Assembly: GCA_001189095.1 (NCBI GenBank)
Contig: LFCK01000004.1
Span: 1 to 64,000 of the forward strand
Length of the DNA stretch: 64,000 nt
Reading direction: 5' to 3'
Source: Parcubacteria bacterium C7867-001
Lineage (GTDB): Bacteria > Patescibacteria > Paceibacteria > UBA9973 > UBA2103
How positions within the stretch are numbered: position 1 is the first letter of the stretch; the number at the start of each line of letters is the position of its first letter. A program made the translations under genes and the position numbers. The notes under the pieces were generated by a model. That model ran no database searches. It was not told where the DNA came from and saw only the letters and a program-made list of their open reading frames with translations. Shown one piece after another: positions 39,552-47,836 of the stretch.

Positions 39552-40061
39552 CTAGCCCGCTTTGACGCGGAGTTTCGTCTGGCGAGTACGATCAAGCTTC
39601 GGAAGGGTAATGCTCAAAAGGCCATCCTTGCACGAGGCAACTGAATTATCGACGTCGATTTCCTGAGGAAGCAGTACGGTGCGGGTGAAGCTGCCCCAGA
39701 AGAGTTCCTGGCTGAAGTAGTCAGGGCCGGAGATGCGTTCGCGCTCTTCGCGCGAACCTTCAATGACGACCATATCGCGGCTGATAGAAACATTCAGTTC
39801 GTCCGGGCGGACGCCTGCGACAAAGGAGCGAATGATGATTTCATTCTGCGTCTGGTACACGTCTACCGGAAGCTGTCCTTCTGCAGCCTGCGGCTCTTCT
39901 TCGTGCACCATTGGCTGCGGCGCGGCCGCCTGCTGGTTCAAGGAGAGCTTCTTCACACCACCTTCACGCTTGGGAGCGGCGACCTCTTCGTCGAACGAAT
40001 CGTATTCGTCCGAAAGGGGGACGGCACCTGAAATGCGCTGGAAGAACGAGCCTTTTTTCAT
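39552..40061 (-). CDS. Small heat shock protein, Hsp20/alpha-crystallin family
   Basis: A 169-residue holdase chaperone. The N-terminal ~65 residues are variable and charged (SDEYDSFDEEVAAPKREGG). The alpha-crystallin domain follows (LPVDVYQTQNEIIIRSFVAG, DMVVIEGSREER, FTRTVLLPQEIDVDNSVASC, GLLSITLPK). It lacks a clear IxI C-terminal motif. It is the last gene of the valS-prsW-hsp20 set, 24 nt after prsW, and the 170 nt downstream to tRNA-Phe show no convincing gene. Confidence 0.9.
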   Translation of the reverse strand: MKKGSFFQRISGAVPLSDEYDSFDEEVAAPKREGGVKKLSLNQQAAAPQPMVHEEEPQAAEGQLPVDVYQTQNEIIIRSFVAGVRPDELNVSISRDMVVIEGSREERERISGPDYFSQELFWGSFTRTVLLPQEIDVDNSVASCKDGLLSITLPKLDRTRQTKLRVKAG

Positions 40062-40085
40062 GGTAATGAGGGGATAAGGGGGTGG

Positions 40086-40796
40086 TTAACAAACGTTTCT
40101 CGGGGCGTTTTGATACTGAATGAATTTTAGTACCTCAAACACCGCAAGGAACACGACGGTACCGGTCCAGACGACAAAGAACGAGAGGAGTGTCGCGGAA
40201 CCGCTCGCATTAATTATAAAAAAGTTGAAGAGGGCATGCAATGCGATCGCAAGGATAAGTCCTATCGATGCGGTTATCGCGCGAGCGCGCGGGGACCATG
40301 TGTAGGAGAAGGCGAGCGCAAAGCCGATCGTCGCCGAGGCGATTGCATGGAGAAGGGTCGAGCCGATGAAGCGGAGATTATCGGTGGCGATGCCGGCGAG
40401 GAACTGTCCCTGCGAGAATGGCTGTATGAGGAAGAGGGTGTTCTCGAGTGCCGCGAATCCAAGAGCAACGGTGAGCATGTAAATGACGAGGTCGAGGGAT
40501 TCGTTTACCTGCTTCCTCCAGAGAATGACGAGCGCAGCGAGTCCGTATTTTACCGTCTCTTCGATAGTCGCCCACGCAATGATGGTGCCGAGAGTGCCCT
40601 CACCAAGCTTTTGAATGGCATAGCTTTCAAGTGGCAGCACGATGGGCACGGCAATCATGCCCGTTATGAAGGCAAGGCCAACAAGCCAGCGCGGCTCAGG
40701 GCAACGGGAGTCTTCCTTATTCATGAAGTAGAGCCACACCAGCGGCGGAAGAATTCCGCCTACAAGCGCGTACCCTATGCTCTCAAGGAGAGGCAT
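40086..40796 (-). CDS. PrsW-family intramembrane metalloprotease
   Basis: A 236-residue protein with about eight helices. The catalytic signature of PrsW/CAAX-like glutamic metalloproteases is visible: WATIEETVKYG (E79, E80), GFAALENTLF (E118), a His in LRFIGSTLLHA (H150) and ALHALFNFF (H187). PrsW cleaves membrane anti-sigma factors or similar substrates in other bacteria; the substrate here is unknown. Its start overlaps the end of valS by 14 nt, so translation is probably coupled. Confidence 0.85.
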   Translation of the reverse strand: MPLLESIGYALVGGILPPLVWLYFMNKEDSRCPEPRWLVGLAFITGMIAVPIVLPLESYAIQKLGEGTLGTIIAWATIEETVKYGLAALVILWRKQVNESLDLVIYMLTVALGFAALENTLFLIQPFSQGQFLAGIATDNLRFIGSTLLHAIASATIGFALAFSYTWSPRARAITASIGLILAIALHALFNFFIINASGSATLLSFFVVWTGTVVFLAVFEVLKFIQYQNAPRNVC

Positions 40797-42897
40797 GCGT
40801 TCCCGTTGGCCAGCTGGTAATCATAAGTAGGTTGGAGCGATCAGGCATCGAAGACCAAATCTCTTCTGTAATGAACGGCATGAAAGGGTGCAGAAGTTTC
40901 AGAATGTCCGCAAGGGCGACACGCAAAAACTTCTGGCGTGACTGTTTAGCGTCAAGGTTCTCACCGTTCAGTATCGGCTTCGACTCCTCTAGGATAGCAT
41001 CCGCAAGTCGGTTCCATGTGTAGTGATACAGCTTCTCAGCGGCGAGATAGAAGCGGTACTCTTCGAGGTCCTTGGTAACGTCTTCCGCAAGTTCGAAAAA
41101 CTCAGCGTGGAGCGCTTGGTCGGCGTCCGCGAATTCCACCGACATATCTGCGTCTTCCGTATTTTCAAGAATGAAGCGGGAAATGTTCCAGAGTTTGTTT
41201 GCGAAGTGCTTGTAGCCCTTCACTTTATCCTCGCGCATCGCGAGGTCGGTCCCCGGCGTGTTGCCGACGACAAGCGCCATACGAAGAGCGTCGGTACCGT
41301 ATTTATCGGTGAGGTCGAGCGGCGCAATCACATTGCCTTTCGATTTACTCATCTTCTTGCCATTTGCGTCGTTCACAAGGCCATGGAGATAGACGGTATG
41401 GAAAGGAACTTCGTTCGTCAGGTAGAGACTGAAGCAGAGCATGCGTGCGACCCAGAAGAAAAGGATGTCGTGCGCTGTTTCCATCACTGAGGTGGGGAAG
41501 TGTGTCGCAAAATCGGTTCCGTCAGGATAACCAGTCGTCATCAAAGGCCACTGGCCTGAGGAGAACCACGTGTCGAAGGTGTCGGTGTCTTGCGTCCATC
41601 CTTCTCCGGGGCTCTGGGCACTCGCAACCCATTCGCCGTCCTTCTCCCATGCAGGAATGGGGATGCCCCAAATGATTTGGCGGCTGATGTTCCAGTCGAG
41701 CGTATTTTCCATCCAGTTGCGGAAGATCTTTGCCTCATGGTCAGGGATGAAGCGAACACGCCCGGAGTTTGCCGCCTCAAGTGCGCGTTCAGCAAGTGGT
41801 GCCATCTTTACGAACCACTGATCCTTTATCTGCGGCTCGATCATTGTGTTGCACTTGTAGCAGCGCTTTACGACGTTCTTATAGCTCTCATCAGTTTTTG
41901 CAAGGAGTCCTTTTGCATTGAGTTTCTCCACTATCTTCGCGCGCGCGTCCGTAATCTTCATTCCTTCGAATTCGCCCGCGATAGGGAGGAGTTTTCCGCG
42001 CCAGTCGATAATCTGCTCGATGTCGAGGTTGTGACGCTTCGCGATTTCAAAGTCTATTTGGGAGTGCCATGGTGTAATGGTCATCACGCCCGTTCCAAAC
42101 TCCATGTCGACTGCTTCGTCCTTGATGACGGTCGCGGTGATTGGGCCGTTGATCCACTCAAGGTCGAGCTGCTGGCCGTGCACGTACTCTTTGTAGCGCG
42201 GGTCCTCGGGGTGCATTACGACGTACTTGTCGCCAAACTTTGTCTCGGGACGCACGGTACCGATAGTGAACGGTCCGTACTTAAAGTAATAGAAAGGGGT
42301 CGTCTCTTCGACGCTCTCGGTTTCAATATCGGAAAGGGAGGTCTGGTGCTTCGGACACCAGTTGATGGTGCGTTGACCGCGATAGATGAGGCCGTCGCCA
42401 AACATCTTCACAAACGTCTTTTGTACCCGCTCCACCACATCCGGATCAAGGGTGAATTTCTCGCGCGACCAGTCACAGGACGCTCCGAGCTTCCGCACCT
42501 GATCCTCCATATTCTTCTTGTTGCTCTGCGTGAATTCGAAAATTTCCTTGTAGAGGTCTTTTGGGTCCATGGAGAAGCGTGAACGACCTTCCTTCTCAAG
42601 AATGCGTTCATAGACAACTTGAGTTTCAAAGCCTGCGTGGTCGGCACCGGGGATCCAGAGCGCGCGCTTCCCGCGCATACGAGCGAAGCGGGTAAGAATA
42701 TCCTGCACGGTAGTGCCAAGCGCGTGGCCGACATGGAGATTGCCGTTGGCGTTTGGTGGGGGCATCACGATAGTGAACGGCTCGCCGTTCTTTTGGGGGA
42801 GGTTATCCGGATTGAAGTAGCCGCTCTCTTCCCACTCCTTATATATGCGGGGTTCGGTCTCAGAGGGCTGATACGGCTTGAGGAATTTAGCGTCCAT
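40783..42897 (-). CDS. valS: Valyl-tRNA synthetase, compact form
   Basis: A 704-residue class I aminoacyl-tRNA synthetase. HIGH-type HVGHALGTT near residue 58, the editing domain (TVRPETKFGDKYVV, FGTGVMTITPWHS), the KMSKS loop (GKKMSKSKGN) and the anticodon-binding helical domain are present. Most bacterial ValS proteins are 850-950 residues; this one ends soon after PFITEEIWSSMP and lacks the C-terminal coiled coil. TATATT lies 6 nt before the ATG on the minus strand. It is followed by prsW with a 14-nt overlap. Confidence 0.95.
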   Translation of the reverse strand: MDAKFLKPYQPSETEPRIYKEWEESGYFNPDNLPQKNGEPFTIVMPPPNANGNLHVGHALGTTVQDILTRFARMRGKRALWIPGADHAGFETQVVYERILEKEGRSRFSMDPKDLYKEIFEFTQSNKKNMEDQVRKLGASCDWSREKFTLDPDVVERVQKTFVKMFGDGLIYRGQRTINWCPKHQTSLSDIETESVEETTPFYYFKYGPFTIGTVRPETKFGDKYVVMHPEDPRYKEYVHGQQLDLEWINGPITATVIKDEAVDMEFGTGVMTITPWHSQIDFEIAKRHNLDIEQIIDWRGKLLPIAGEFEGMKITDARAKIVEKLNAKGLLAKTDESYKNVVKRCYKCNTMIEPQIKDQWFVKMAPLAERALEAANSGRVRFIPDHEAKIFRNWMENTLDWNISRQIIWGIPIPAWEKDGEWVASAQSPGEGWTQDTDTFDTWFSSGQWPLMTTGYPDGTDFATHFPTSVMETAHDILFFWVARMLCFSLYLTNEVPFHTVYLHGLVNDANGKKMSKSKGNVIAPLDLTDKYGTDALRMALVVGNTPGTDLAMREDKVKGYKHFANKLWNISRFILENTEDADMSVEFADADQALHAEFFELAEDVTKDLEEYRFYLAAEKLYHYTWNRLADAILEESKPILNGENLDAKQSRQKFLRVALADILKLLHPFMPFITEEIWSSMPDRSNLLMITSWPTGTHASP

Positions 42898-42903
42898 TCA
42901 AAA

Positions 42904-42909
42904 AATATA
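42904..42909 (-). promoter_or_regulatory. -10 box of valS, leaderless type
   Basis: TATATT on the minus strand ends 6 nt before the ATG at 42897; no SD. Confidence 0.45.
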
Positions 42910-42942
42910 GCAGATACGGGCTTTTTTCGGCATTGCTAAGGG

Positions 42943-42976
42943 GTCTATTGACTAATAGACCACAAAATGTTACAAT
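42943..42976 (+). promoter_or_regulatory. Promoter with overlapping inverted repeat
   Basis: TTGACT (42948-42953), 17 nt, TACAAT (42971-42976). The -35 element sits inside GGTCTATT-GACT-AATAGACC (42943-42962), so a protein bound to the repeat would block RNA polymerase. Confidence 0.65.
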
Positions 42977-43023
42977 GCAGTTTGAGTCGGCATAGGGCCG
43001 ATTCTGTTCAGTGGGAGAAAGCG

Positions 43024-43560
43024 ATGACTTCATCGCGAACGCGTGATGTGTTACGGAAAACGTCCCGTGTAAGGGACGTCAACGACGACACGGATGAAAA
43101 TGTTCCGTTCGTTCCCCGAGGCGCCGTCGTCGAGCGATTGACGATCTGGGGCGCTGAAAACGCTCCGACCTTCCTGATGACCATTCCGGAGGGCGCGCTT
43201 CTGCGCGAGACGGATCATGCTGGCGTGTACCTTGAGTGGTCCACCGCCGGCGTCCAATTCTTCCTGCGCGCGGATAATCCGGAAGCCTTCGCAGGCAAAC
43301 GGGTTCGCGTGCGCGGCGAGATCAACGAGAAGCGGTACGAGAACGGCGACATCAGCCTCTATCTCGACTTCTTCGATCCTGTCGACTTCGTCAACGACGG
43401 CACGACGCAGCCCACCCATGACGTGGTGGTGCACAATCGTGCCGATCAGATGCGCCGCGCGCCGCCGGTGTTTTCGGTTCCCATCCCAGGGATGCCGGGC
43501 GCCATCGCGGTGTATGACCATGTGGTCAGCGCCTACAAACAGAAGAGCGGGGCAGCGTAG
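43024..43560 (+). CDS. Hypothetical soluble protein, possibly OB-fold
   Basis: A 178-residue protein starting at the ATG at 43024, preceded by GGGAG. It is charged with no membrane helix. The central part (LRADNPEAFAGKRVRVRGEINEKRYENGDISLYLDFFDPVDF) alternates strands in a way that recalls OB-fold nucleic-acid-binding domains, which is only a resemblance. The ends look flexible. It has a strong regulated-looking promoter (42943-42976) and a terminator (43591-43617), so it is a stand-alone unit. The family is unknown. Confidence 0.65.
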   Translation: MTSSRTRDVLRKTSRVRDVNDDTDENVPFVPRGAVVERLTIWGAENAPTFLMTIPEGALLRETDHAGVYLEWSTAGVQFFLRADNPEAFAGKRVRVRGEINEKRYENGDISLYLDFFDPVDFVNDGTTQPTHDVVVHNRADQMRRAPPVFSVPIPGMPGAIAVYDHVVSAYKQKSGAA

Positions 43561-43590
43561 AACATACGCGCGTAAGCCCCGCAAAACCTT

Positions 43591-43617
43591 AACGGGCCGC
43601 CCTTCGGGCGGCCCGTT
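43591..43617 (+). terminator. Intrinsic terminator
   Basis: AACGGGCCGCCC-TTC-GGGCGGCCCGTT followed by TTT, after the stop at 43560. Confidence 0.88.
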
Positions 43618-43691
43618 TTTCATACCTATCCTCTTGCGAACATGCCGGTTGCGGTACATAGTCTCGGAAGGTCAGGACAAAGGAGAAATAC

Positions 43692-43940
43692 ATGGCCGAC
43701 GGCATCGTCGAAACATGGCTTGAAAATCACGTCGTGCTGAAGATTGGGGGTCGTCTCGTGCAAGTGCCGAAAGCGGCACTTACGAAAAAGGGCGACCGCT
43801 ACATCCTTTCGCCGGACGCGCGAATTGAGCATATCTTTCCGCCAAGGAAAGAACCTGATGTCGATATTGTCGAGGTTCCCGAGGAATTCGGGCGTCGACT
43901 TTCGGAATATCTCGCCGGCACGAACGTGTCTGCGGCATGA
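43692..43940 (+). CDS. Small hypothetical cytoplasmic protein
   Basis: An 82-residue protein with a strong SD (AAGGAG 7 nt before the ATG at 43692). It looks like a small beta barrel: VVLKIGGRLVQVPKAALTKKGDRYILSP, followed by an acidic C-terminus. A weak promoter (TTGCGA, 17 nt, CATAGT) precedes it and a terminator (43944-43976) follows. No family or motif is recognised. Confidence 0.6.
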   Translation: MADGIVETWLENHVVLKIGGRLVQVPKAALTKKGDRYILSPDARIEHIFPPRKEPDVDIVEVPEEFGRRLSEYLAGTNVSAA

Positions 43941-43943
43941 AAT

Positions 43944-43976
43944 GGGCCGGAATCGCAGAGCGATTCCGGCCTCGTT
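43944..43976. terminator. Bidirectional intrinsic terminator
   Basis: GGCCGGAATCG/CGATTCCGGCC hairpin between the convergent gene at 43692 and tsaD, followed by TCGTTCGTTT on the plus strand. Confidence 0.65.
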
Positions 43977-43979
43977 CGT

Positions 43980-45155
43980 TTATGCCGAGAGCGAAAGATT
44001 GCCGTCGGCGCGCAGGGTGGCGATGTCAGCGAATTGCTTTTTCAGTGCACGGAAGTAGCCGGCGACGCCGATCATAATGGCATTGTCGCCAGTGAGCGAC
44101 GCTCTCGGTATGAAGAGCGAGACGTCAGGACGTTCATCACGGAGTTTATCGGTGAAGACGCGGCGTATGTGCGTATTTGCGGACACACCACCACCGATGA
44201 TAAGAGCCCGAGCGCCAGTTTCTTCAAGTGCGCGCAGTGTTTTTGCATACAGTACATCTGCCGCGGCATCTTCAAATGCCATCGAGAGCTGTTCTTTCTG
44301 GAGCTCAGAAAGTTCGCCGATTTCTTTTACTTTATAGAGGACGGATGTTTTGAGTCCGCTGAAAGAGAAATCGCAATTGTCCTCGTGGATCATTGGTCGA
44401 GGGAGTTGGAAGGGGTTGGTCGAGGAATCCTCTCGGTGGCGCTCGGCAAGCTTAGAAACTTCAGGACCGCCGGGATACGGAAGGTCCATCATACGTGCCA
44501 CCTTATCGAAGGCTTCGCCGACCGCATCGTCTCGTGTCTGCCCGAGCAGCTTATAACTTCCGTCTTCCATGCGGAGATCAAGCTCAGTGTGTCCGCCTGA
44601 AATAAGAAGACCGAGCGTTTTTTCTGGAATGGAAACCGAGAGCGCCCCATCTTTTTCTTCGGCGAGCGCAACGAGGAAGTGGCCCTCCATATGGTTTACG
44701 CCGACGACGGGGATATCCCAAAGGACAGAAAGTGCGCGGGCGAAATTCACGCCGACCCAGAGCGCTGGCTCGAGTCCTGGTCCGTGCGTCACGGTAATTG
44801 CATCGATAGCCGGCTTCTCGCATTCATTTACGAACGCAAAAAATGCACCCGTAAGATCGGGTTCGCGGGAAAGAATCTCGACGATGCGTTCGTACTTTTC
44901 GGGAGAAATAACCTGAGTGTCTTCACGAAGCATTTCGGCCTCTTCGAGTGCGGCCTCCAAGAGCGGGACGAGATTTTTTGCGTGTTCGCGCTTAGCGATA
45001 GCAGGGAACACGCCACCGTACTCTTTATGGATATCAATTTGAGAAATGAGTGCGTTTCCGAGAACGTTGAAGGTTGCCCCCGCTTCGTCGCCGTTCGCTT
45101 CCAGAACGGCGACCGCCGTTTCATCGCACGAGGTCTCAATCGCGAGGAGTTTCAT
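43980..45155 (-). CDS. tsaD: tRNA threonylcarbamoyladenosine synthase subunit TsaD, with insertion
   Basis: A 391-residue ASKHA-fold enzyme that transfers the threonylcarbamoyl group to A37 of ANN-decoding tRNAs. It has MKLLAIETSCDET, the metal-binding NHMEGH (H155, H159), ISGGHTEL, and the C-terminal GGGVSANTHIR and ASLTGDNAIM. About 40 extra residues (approximately 74-115) lie between the first helix region and TVTHGPGLEPAL, where typical TsaD proteins have a short link. I start at 45155; it overlaps the DHH gene by 20 nt. It is the last gene of the rlmB operon. Confidence 0.93.
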   Translation of the reverse strand: MKLLAIETSCDETAVAVLEANGDEAGATFNVLGNALISQIDIHKEYGGVFPAIAKREHAKNLVPLLEAALEEAEMLREDTQVISPEKYERIVEILSREPDLTGAFFAFVNECEKPAIDAITVTHGPGLEPALWVGVNFARALSVLWDIPVVGVNHMEGHFLVALAEEKDGALSVSIPEKTLGLLISGGHTELDLRMEDGSYKLLGQTRDDAVGEAFDKVARMMDLPYPGGPEVSKLAERHREDSSTNPFQLPRPMIHEDNCDFSFSGLKTSVLYKVKEIGELSELQKEQLSMAFEDAAADVLYAKTLRALEETGARALIIGGGVSANTHIRRVFTDKLRDERPDVSLFIPRASLTGDNAIMIGVAGYFRALKKQFADIATLRADGNLSLSA

Positions 45156-45999
45156 CTTCAGCAATAATTGTCCATGGGAATGGACCTTCACGCCGGATAA
45201 GGAATCCTGCGGAGTTTGGATGGCCGTTGCCGCCGAATTTCTGCGCGATTTTCGATACGTCTACCGAACCGTCGCCCCGAATAGAAACACCGTACCCGTT
45301 CGGGTGTGCCGAGATGACCAAGGCGCACGGACCCTTTTTCTTTGCAAGAAGATTCCCGACAAGAGATTTCATCGACTTCAGTGGATGTGCTTGTGCGAAA
45401 TATACTTCGTGTCCTTCAAATGACACGAGTTTCGCATGCTCTACGGAGATAGCTGCGAGCCGTTCGAAATATTCGCGATAGACAGTCGCCCGTGAGAGCA
45501 TCGTCTCTCTTGTCGATGGGTTGTCGAGGGCTTGAGCAATTTCATCCCATACCTGAAATTCAAATGGCTGCACTTCAAGAAAGGTGATAATCGCGCGAGT
45601 GTCAGGAAGTGAAAAACGGAATAGGTCGTCGTCCTCAACATGCTGGAGAAGCGTCGGAAAGGGGGTCTCGGGATGGAAATAGTCCCACGCAATTGCAGCT
45701 CCTGAATGGTCGCTGGCGTAGCGGTATTCCGGCATGCTACGTATGACATCTTCAACACCCTCGTGGTGGTCGAGCATCGTTACGCTTTTCGCAATTGTGA
45801 TGAACTGATCCATTACCTCTTTCGTATAGCAGAAATCGATGAAGTAAAGGTTTGCACCCGTGCATGCTTCGTACGGCGGCTCACCGTTTCGTGAAAGTGG
45901 AATATATTCAGCAGCGTCGCCGAATTTCTTCCATGCGGCATACGCGCCGCCGAATCCGTCGGGGCAGTTGCCGTGATAAAGAATGATCGTTTTTTCCAT
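45136..45999 (-). CDS. DHH-family phosphoesterase
   Basis: A 287-residue protein of the DHH/DHHA1 superfamily, whose members hydrolyse phosphoesters such as nanoRNA, cyclic dinucleotides or polyphosphate. The motifs YHGNCPDGFGGA, IDFCY, the DHH motif in LDHHEG and the C-terminal GGNGHPNSAGF (DHHA1) are visible. The specific substrate cannot be assigned. It lies 9 nt after the RlmI-like gene and overlaps tsaD by 20 nt, within an operon otherwise devoted to RNA modification, which makes an RNA-related substrate reasonable. Confidence 0.88.
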   Translation of the reverse strand: MEKTIILYHGNCPDGFGGAYAAWKKFGDAAEYIPLSRNGEPPYEACTGANLYFIDFCYTKEVMDQFITIAKSVTMLDHHEGVEDVIRSMPEYRYASDHSGAAIAWDYFHPETPFPTLLQHVEDDDLFRFSLPDTRAIITFLEVQPFEFQVWDEIAQALDNPSTRETMLSRATVYREYFERLAAISVEHAKLVSFEGHEVYFAQAHPLKSMKSLVGNLLAKKKGPCALVISAHPNGYGVSIRGDGSVDVSKIAQKFGGNGHPNSAGFLIRREGPFPWTIIAEDETPRD

Positions 46000-46008
46000 A
46001 AAGTTAGT

Positions 46009-46866
46009 TTATCGCACGAAGCGGACGTACATGCCGGCGGGGATGAAGCGAGTTGAGTCGGTCTCAGGAATGCGGAGTTCACCATACTGTACTTCGTTGT
46101 TCGCAAAAACGCTCTGAACCAGCTGCTTGAACGAAAGTGGGGAATAGCCAGCGGCATAGCCGTTCAAAAGGAAGAATGAGCCGGAAGCATCTCCAAGAAG
46201 CTCCTTCAGCTGCTCCATGAGCGGGAGGAGATCTTCTTCTATTTTCCACACCTCGTCTTTGGCGCCGCGGCCGAACGCAGGTGGATCAAGAAGGATGCCA
46301 TCATACTTCGCGCCGCGCTTCACTTCGCGCTTTACGAAGGTGCGCACATCTTCGTGTATGTAGCGGATTGCGTCTTCCGCAAGGCCGGATGCTTCTGCGT
46401 TTTCTTTGCACCACGCGAGGCTCGCCTTCGACGAATCAACATGGGTAACTTCGGCACCAGCTTTTGCAGCAAGTACGCTCGCAGCGCCGGTATAGCCGAA
46501 AAGATTGAGCACTTTTGGCTTCTTGAGCGTCTTGATGCGTTCGTCGGTCCACGACCAGTTCGCCGCTTGCTCGGGAAAGAGTCCCACATGCTTAAAGTTG
46601 GTGAGCTTCGCGTAGAGCAGCGCGTCTGTATATGCGACGGTCCACGATTCAGGCACATCGGAATTCTTCTTCCATGCGCCTTTGCCGTTTTCCCATACGA
46701 ACTCCGCATTCGCGTTTCCCCAGAGCTCGGGCTTACTTTTTTTCCAGATGGCCTGCGTATCAGGACGCGAAAGGACGAGATAGCCAAAACGCTCGAGCTT
46801 CATGTGGTCTCCCGAGTCGAGGAGTTCGTAACCACTGAAGTCTTCTATCGAAAGATGTTTCTCCAT
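46009..46866 (-). CDS. RlmI-like class I rRNA methyltransferase
   Basis: A 285-residue methyltransferase. An N-terminal region (to about residue 95) precedes the Rossmann domain VLNLFGYTGAASVLAAKAGAEVTHVDSS, with motif IV as LDPPAFGRG. This matches the RlmI/RlmK-like group that methylates 23S rRNA cytosine or guanine. The Cys that serves as nucleophile in m5C enzymes is not evident, so the exact modification is open. It is placed 2 nt after rlmB in the same operon. Confidence 0.82.
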   Translation of the reverse strand: MEKHLSIEDFSGYELLDSGDHMKLERFGYLVLSRPDTQAIWKKSKPELWGNANAEFVWENGKGAWKKNSDVPESWTVAYTDALLYAKLTNFKHVGLFPEQAANWSWTDERIKTLKKPKVLNLFGYTGAASVLAAKAGAEVTHVDSSKASLAWCKENAEASGLAEDAIRYIHEDVRTFVKREVKRGAKYDGILLDPPAFGRGAKDEVWKIEEDLLPLMEQLKELLGDASGSFFLLNGYAAGYSPLSFKQLVQSVFANNEVQYGELRIPETDSTRFIPAGMYVRFVR

Positions 46867-46868
46867 GC

Positions 46869-47624
46869 CTAGGCGCGAAGTGCGTGCGGGTGTTTACCAC
46901 TCCATGCATGGAAAACGATTCCCGCTGAGACGGCGACGTTCAAGGATTCGGTGCGGGGATGCATCGGAATAGAAAGAGTGATGTCGCAGGTCTCGAGCGT
47001 CTTTTCGCGGATGCCGTCGCCTTCGTTGCCGAAAACAAACACTGCTGGCGCGTCGAAGTTTTCATTCTGAATTTGTTCGCCGTCCATGGCGAGGCCGTAG
47101 ATCCAGAAGCCTTTGTCCTTGAGTGTTCGGAGCGTTGTATTCACGTTGCCTATTGAAACGAGCGGAATGCGGAATGCCATGCCGGCCGAAGTCTTCACGA
47201 CGGTACCGGTCACCTGTGCTTGGTTGTGTTCAGGAATGAGAACGCCAGCGAGTCCGAAGGCGGCAGCCGAACGGATGATGGCTCCCACATTATGGGGATC
47301 TTGTACTTCGCCAAGAACCGCGAGCGCCGTCGCCTTGGTCGGCGTAAGTTCGCGAATGAAATCATCGAATGAGCGAACAAGGAGGCCGGTGTCGACAACT
47401 GCGATGACGCCCTGATGCGTCTTGTCGTCACCGACCTTGCGGTTTGCTTCGCCAGCTTTGAGCTCGCTTACGGGAATGCCGCGCTGCTTCAGCTTGCTGC
47501 GAAGTGCAGCATCGGAAACGTCGGGCGAAAGGTGGACACGCTTAATGACCTGCGGTGCGCTCTCAAGCGCTTCCATCAGTGCGTTCTTGCCGTATATGTA
47601 TGCTTTTTCGAGGGGTTTGGGCAT
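46869..47624 (-). CDS. rlmB: 23S rRNA 2'-O-methyltransferase RlmB (SpoU/TrmH family)
   Basis: A 251-residue SPOUT-fold enzyme. The N-terminal substrate-binding domain (YIYGKNALMEAL) is followed by motif 1 VLGEVQDPHNVGAIIRSA, motif 2 FVFGNEGDGI and motif 3 IPMHPRTESLNVAVSAGI. RlmB methylates G2251 of 23S rRNA in E. coli; other TrmH-family targets are possible. It is the first gene of a four-gene operon (rlmB, rlmI-like, DHH, tsaD) with gaps of 2 and 9 nt and one overlap. Confidence 0.93.
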   Translation of the reverse strand: MPKPLEKAYIYGKNALMEALESAPQVIKRVHLSPDVSDAALRSKLKQRGIPVSELKAGEANRKVGDDKTHQGVIAVVDTGLLVRSFDDFIRELTPTKATALAVLGEVQDPHNVGAIIRSAAAFGLAGVLIPEHNQAQVTGTVVKTSAGMAFRIPLVSIGNVNTTLRTLKDKGFWIYGLAMDGEQIQNENFDAPAVFVFGNEGDGIREKTLETCDITLSIPMHPRTESLNVAVSAGIVFHAWSGKHPHALRA

Positions 47625-47718
47625 GGGAAAAGGGTTAGTCGCCTACGGCTTTCGGATCCTGTATCGCGCTACAAAAACAATAGTCGCATATTGCTACGCA
47701 ATCGGCTCCTTTGTTTTG

Positions 47719-47791
47719 TGCGCGATACAGGATTCGAACCTGTGACCCTCCCCACGTCAAGGGGATGCTCTACCAACTGAGCTAACCGCGC
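47719..47791 (-). tRNA. tRNA-Val(GAC)
   Basis: On the minus strand acceptor GCGCGGT/ATCGCGC with one G-T pair, discriminator A. Anticodon stem-loop TCCCC-TTGACGT-GGGGA gives GAC. D-arm TAGCTCAGTTGGTAGAGC and T-arm CACAGGTTCGAATCCTGT are canonical. Confidence 0.94.
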
Positions 47792-47836
47792 GTATGCGTC
47801 GCACTTTAACCCAAAAATGGCTACTATTCAATATAT

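Noticed and set aside
39450..39644. 64-residue plus-strand frame
   Set aside because: It overlaps the 3' end of the Hsp20 gene, and its second half is the complement of that gene.
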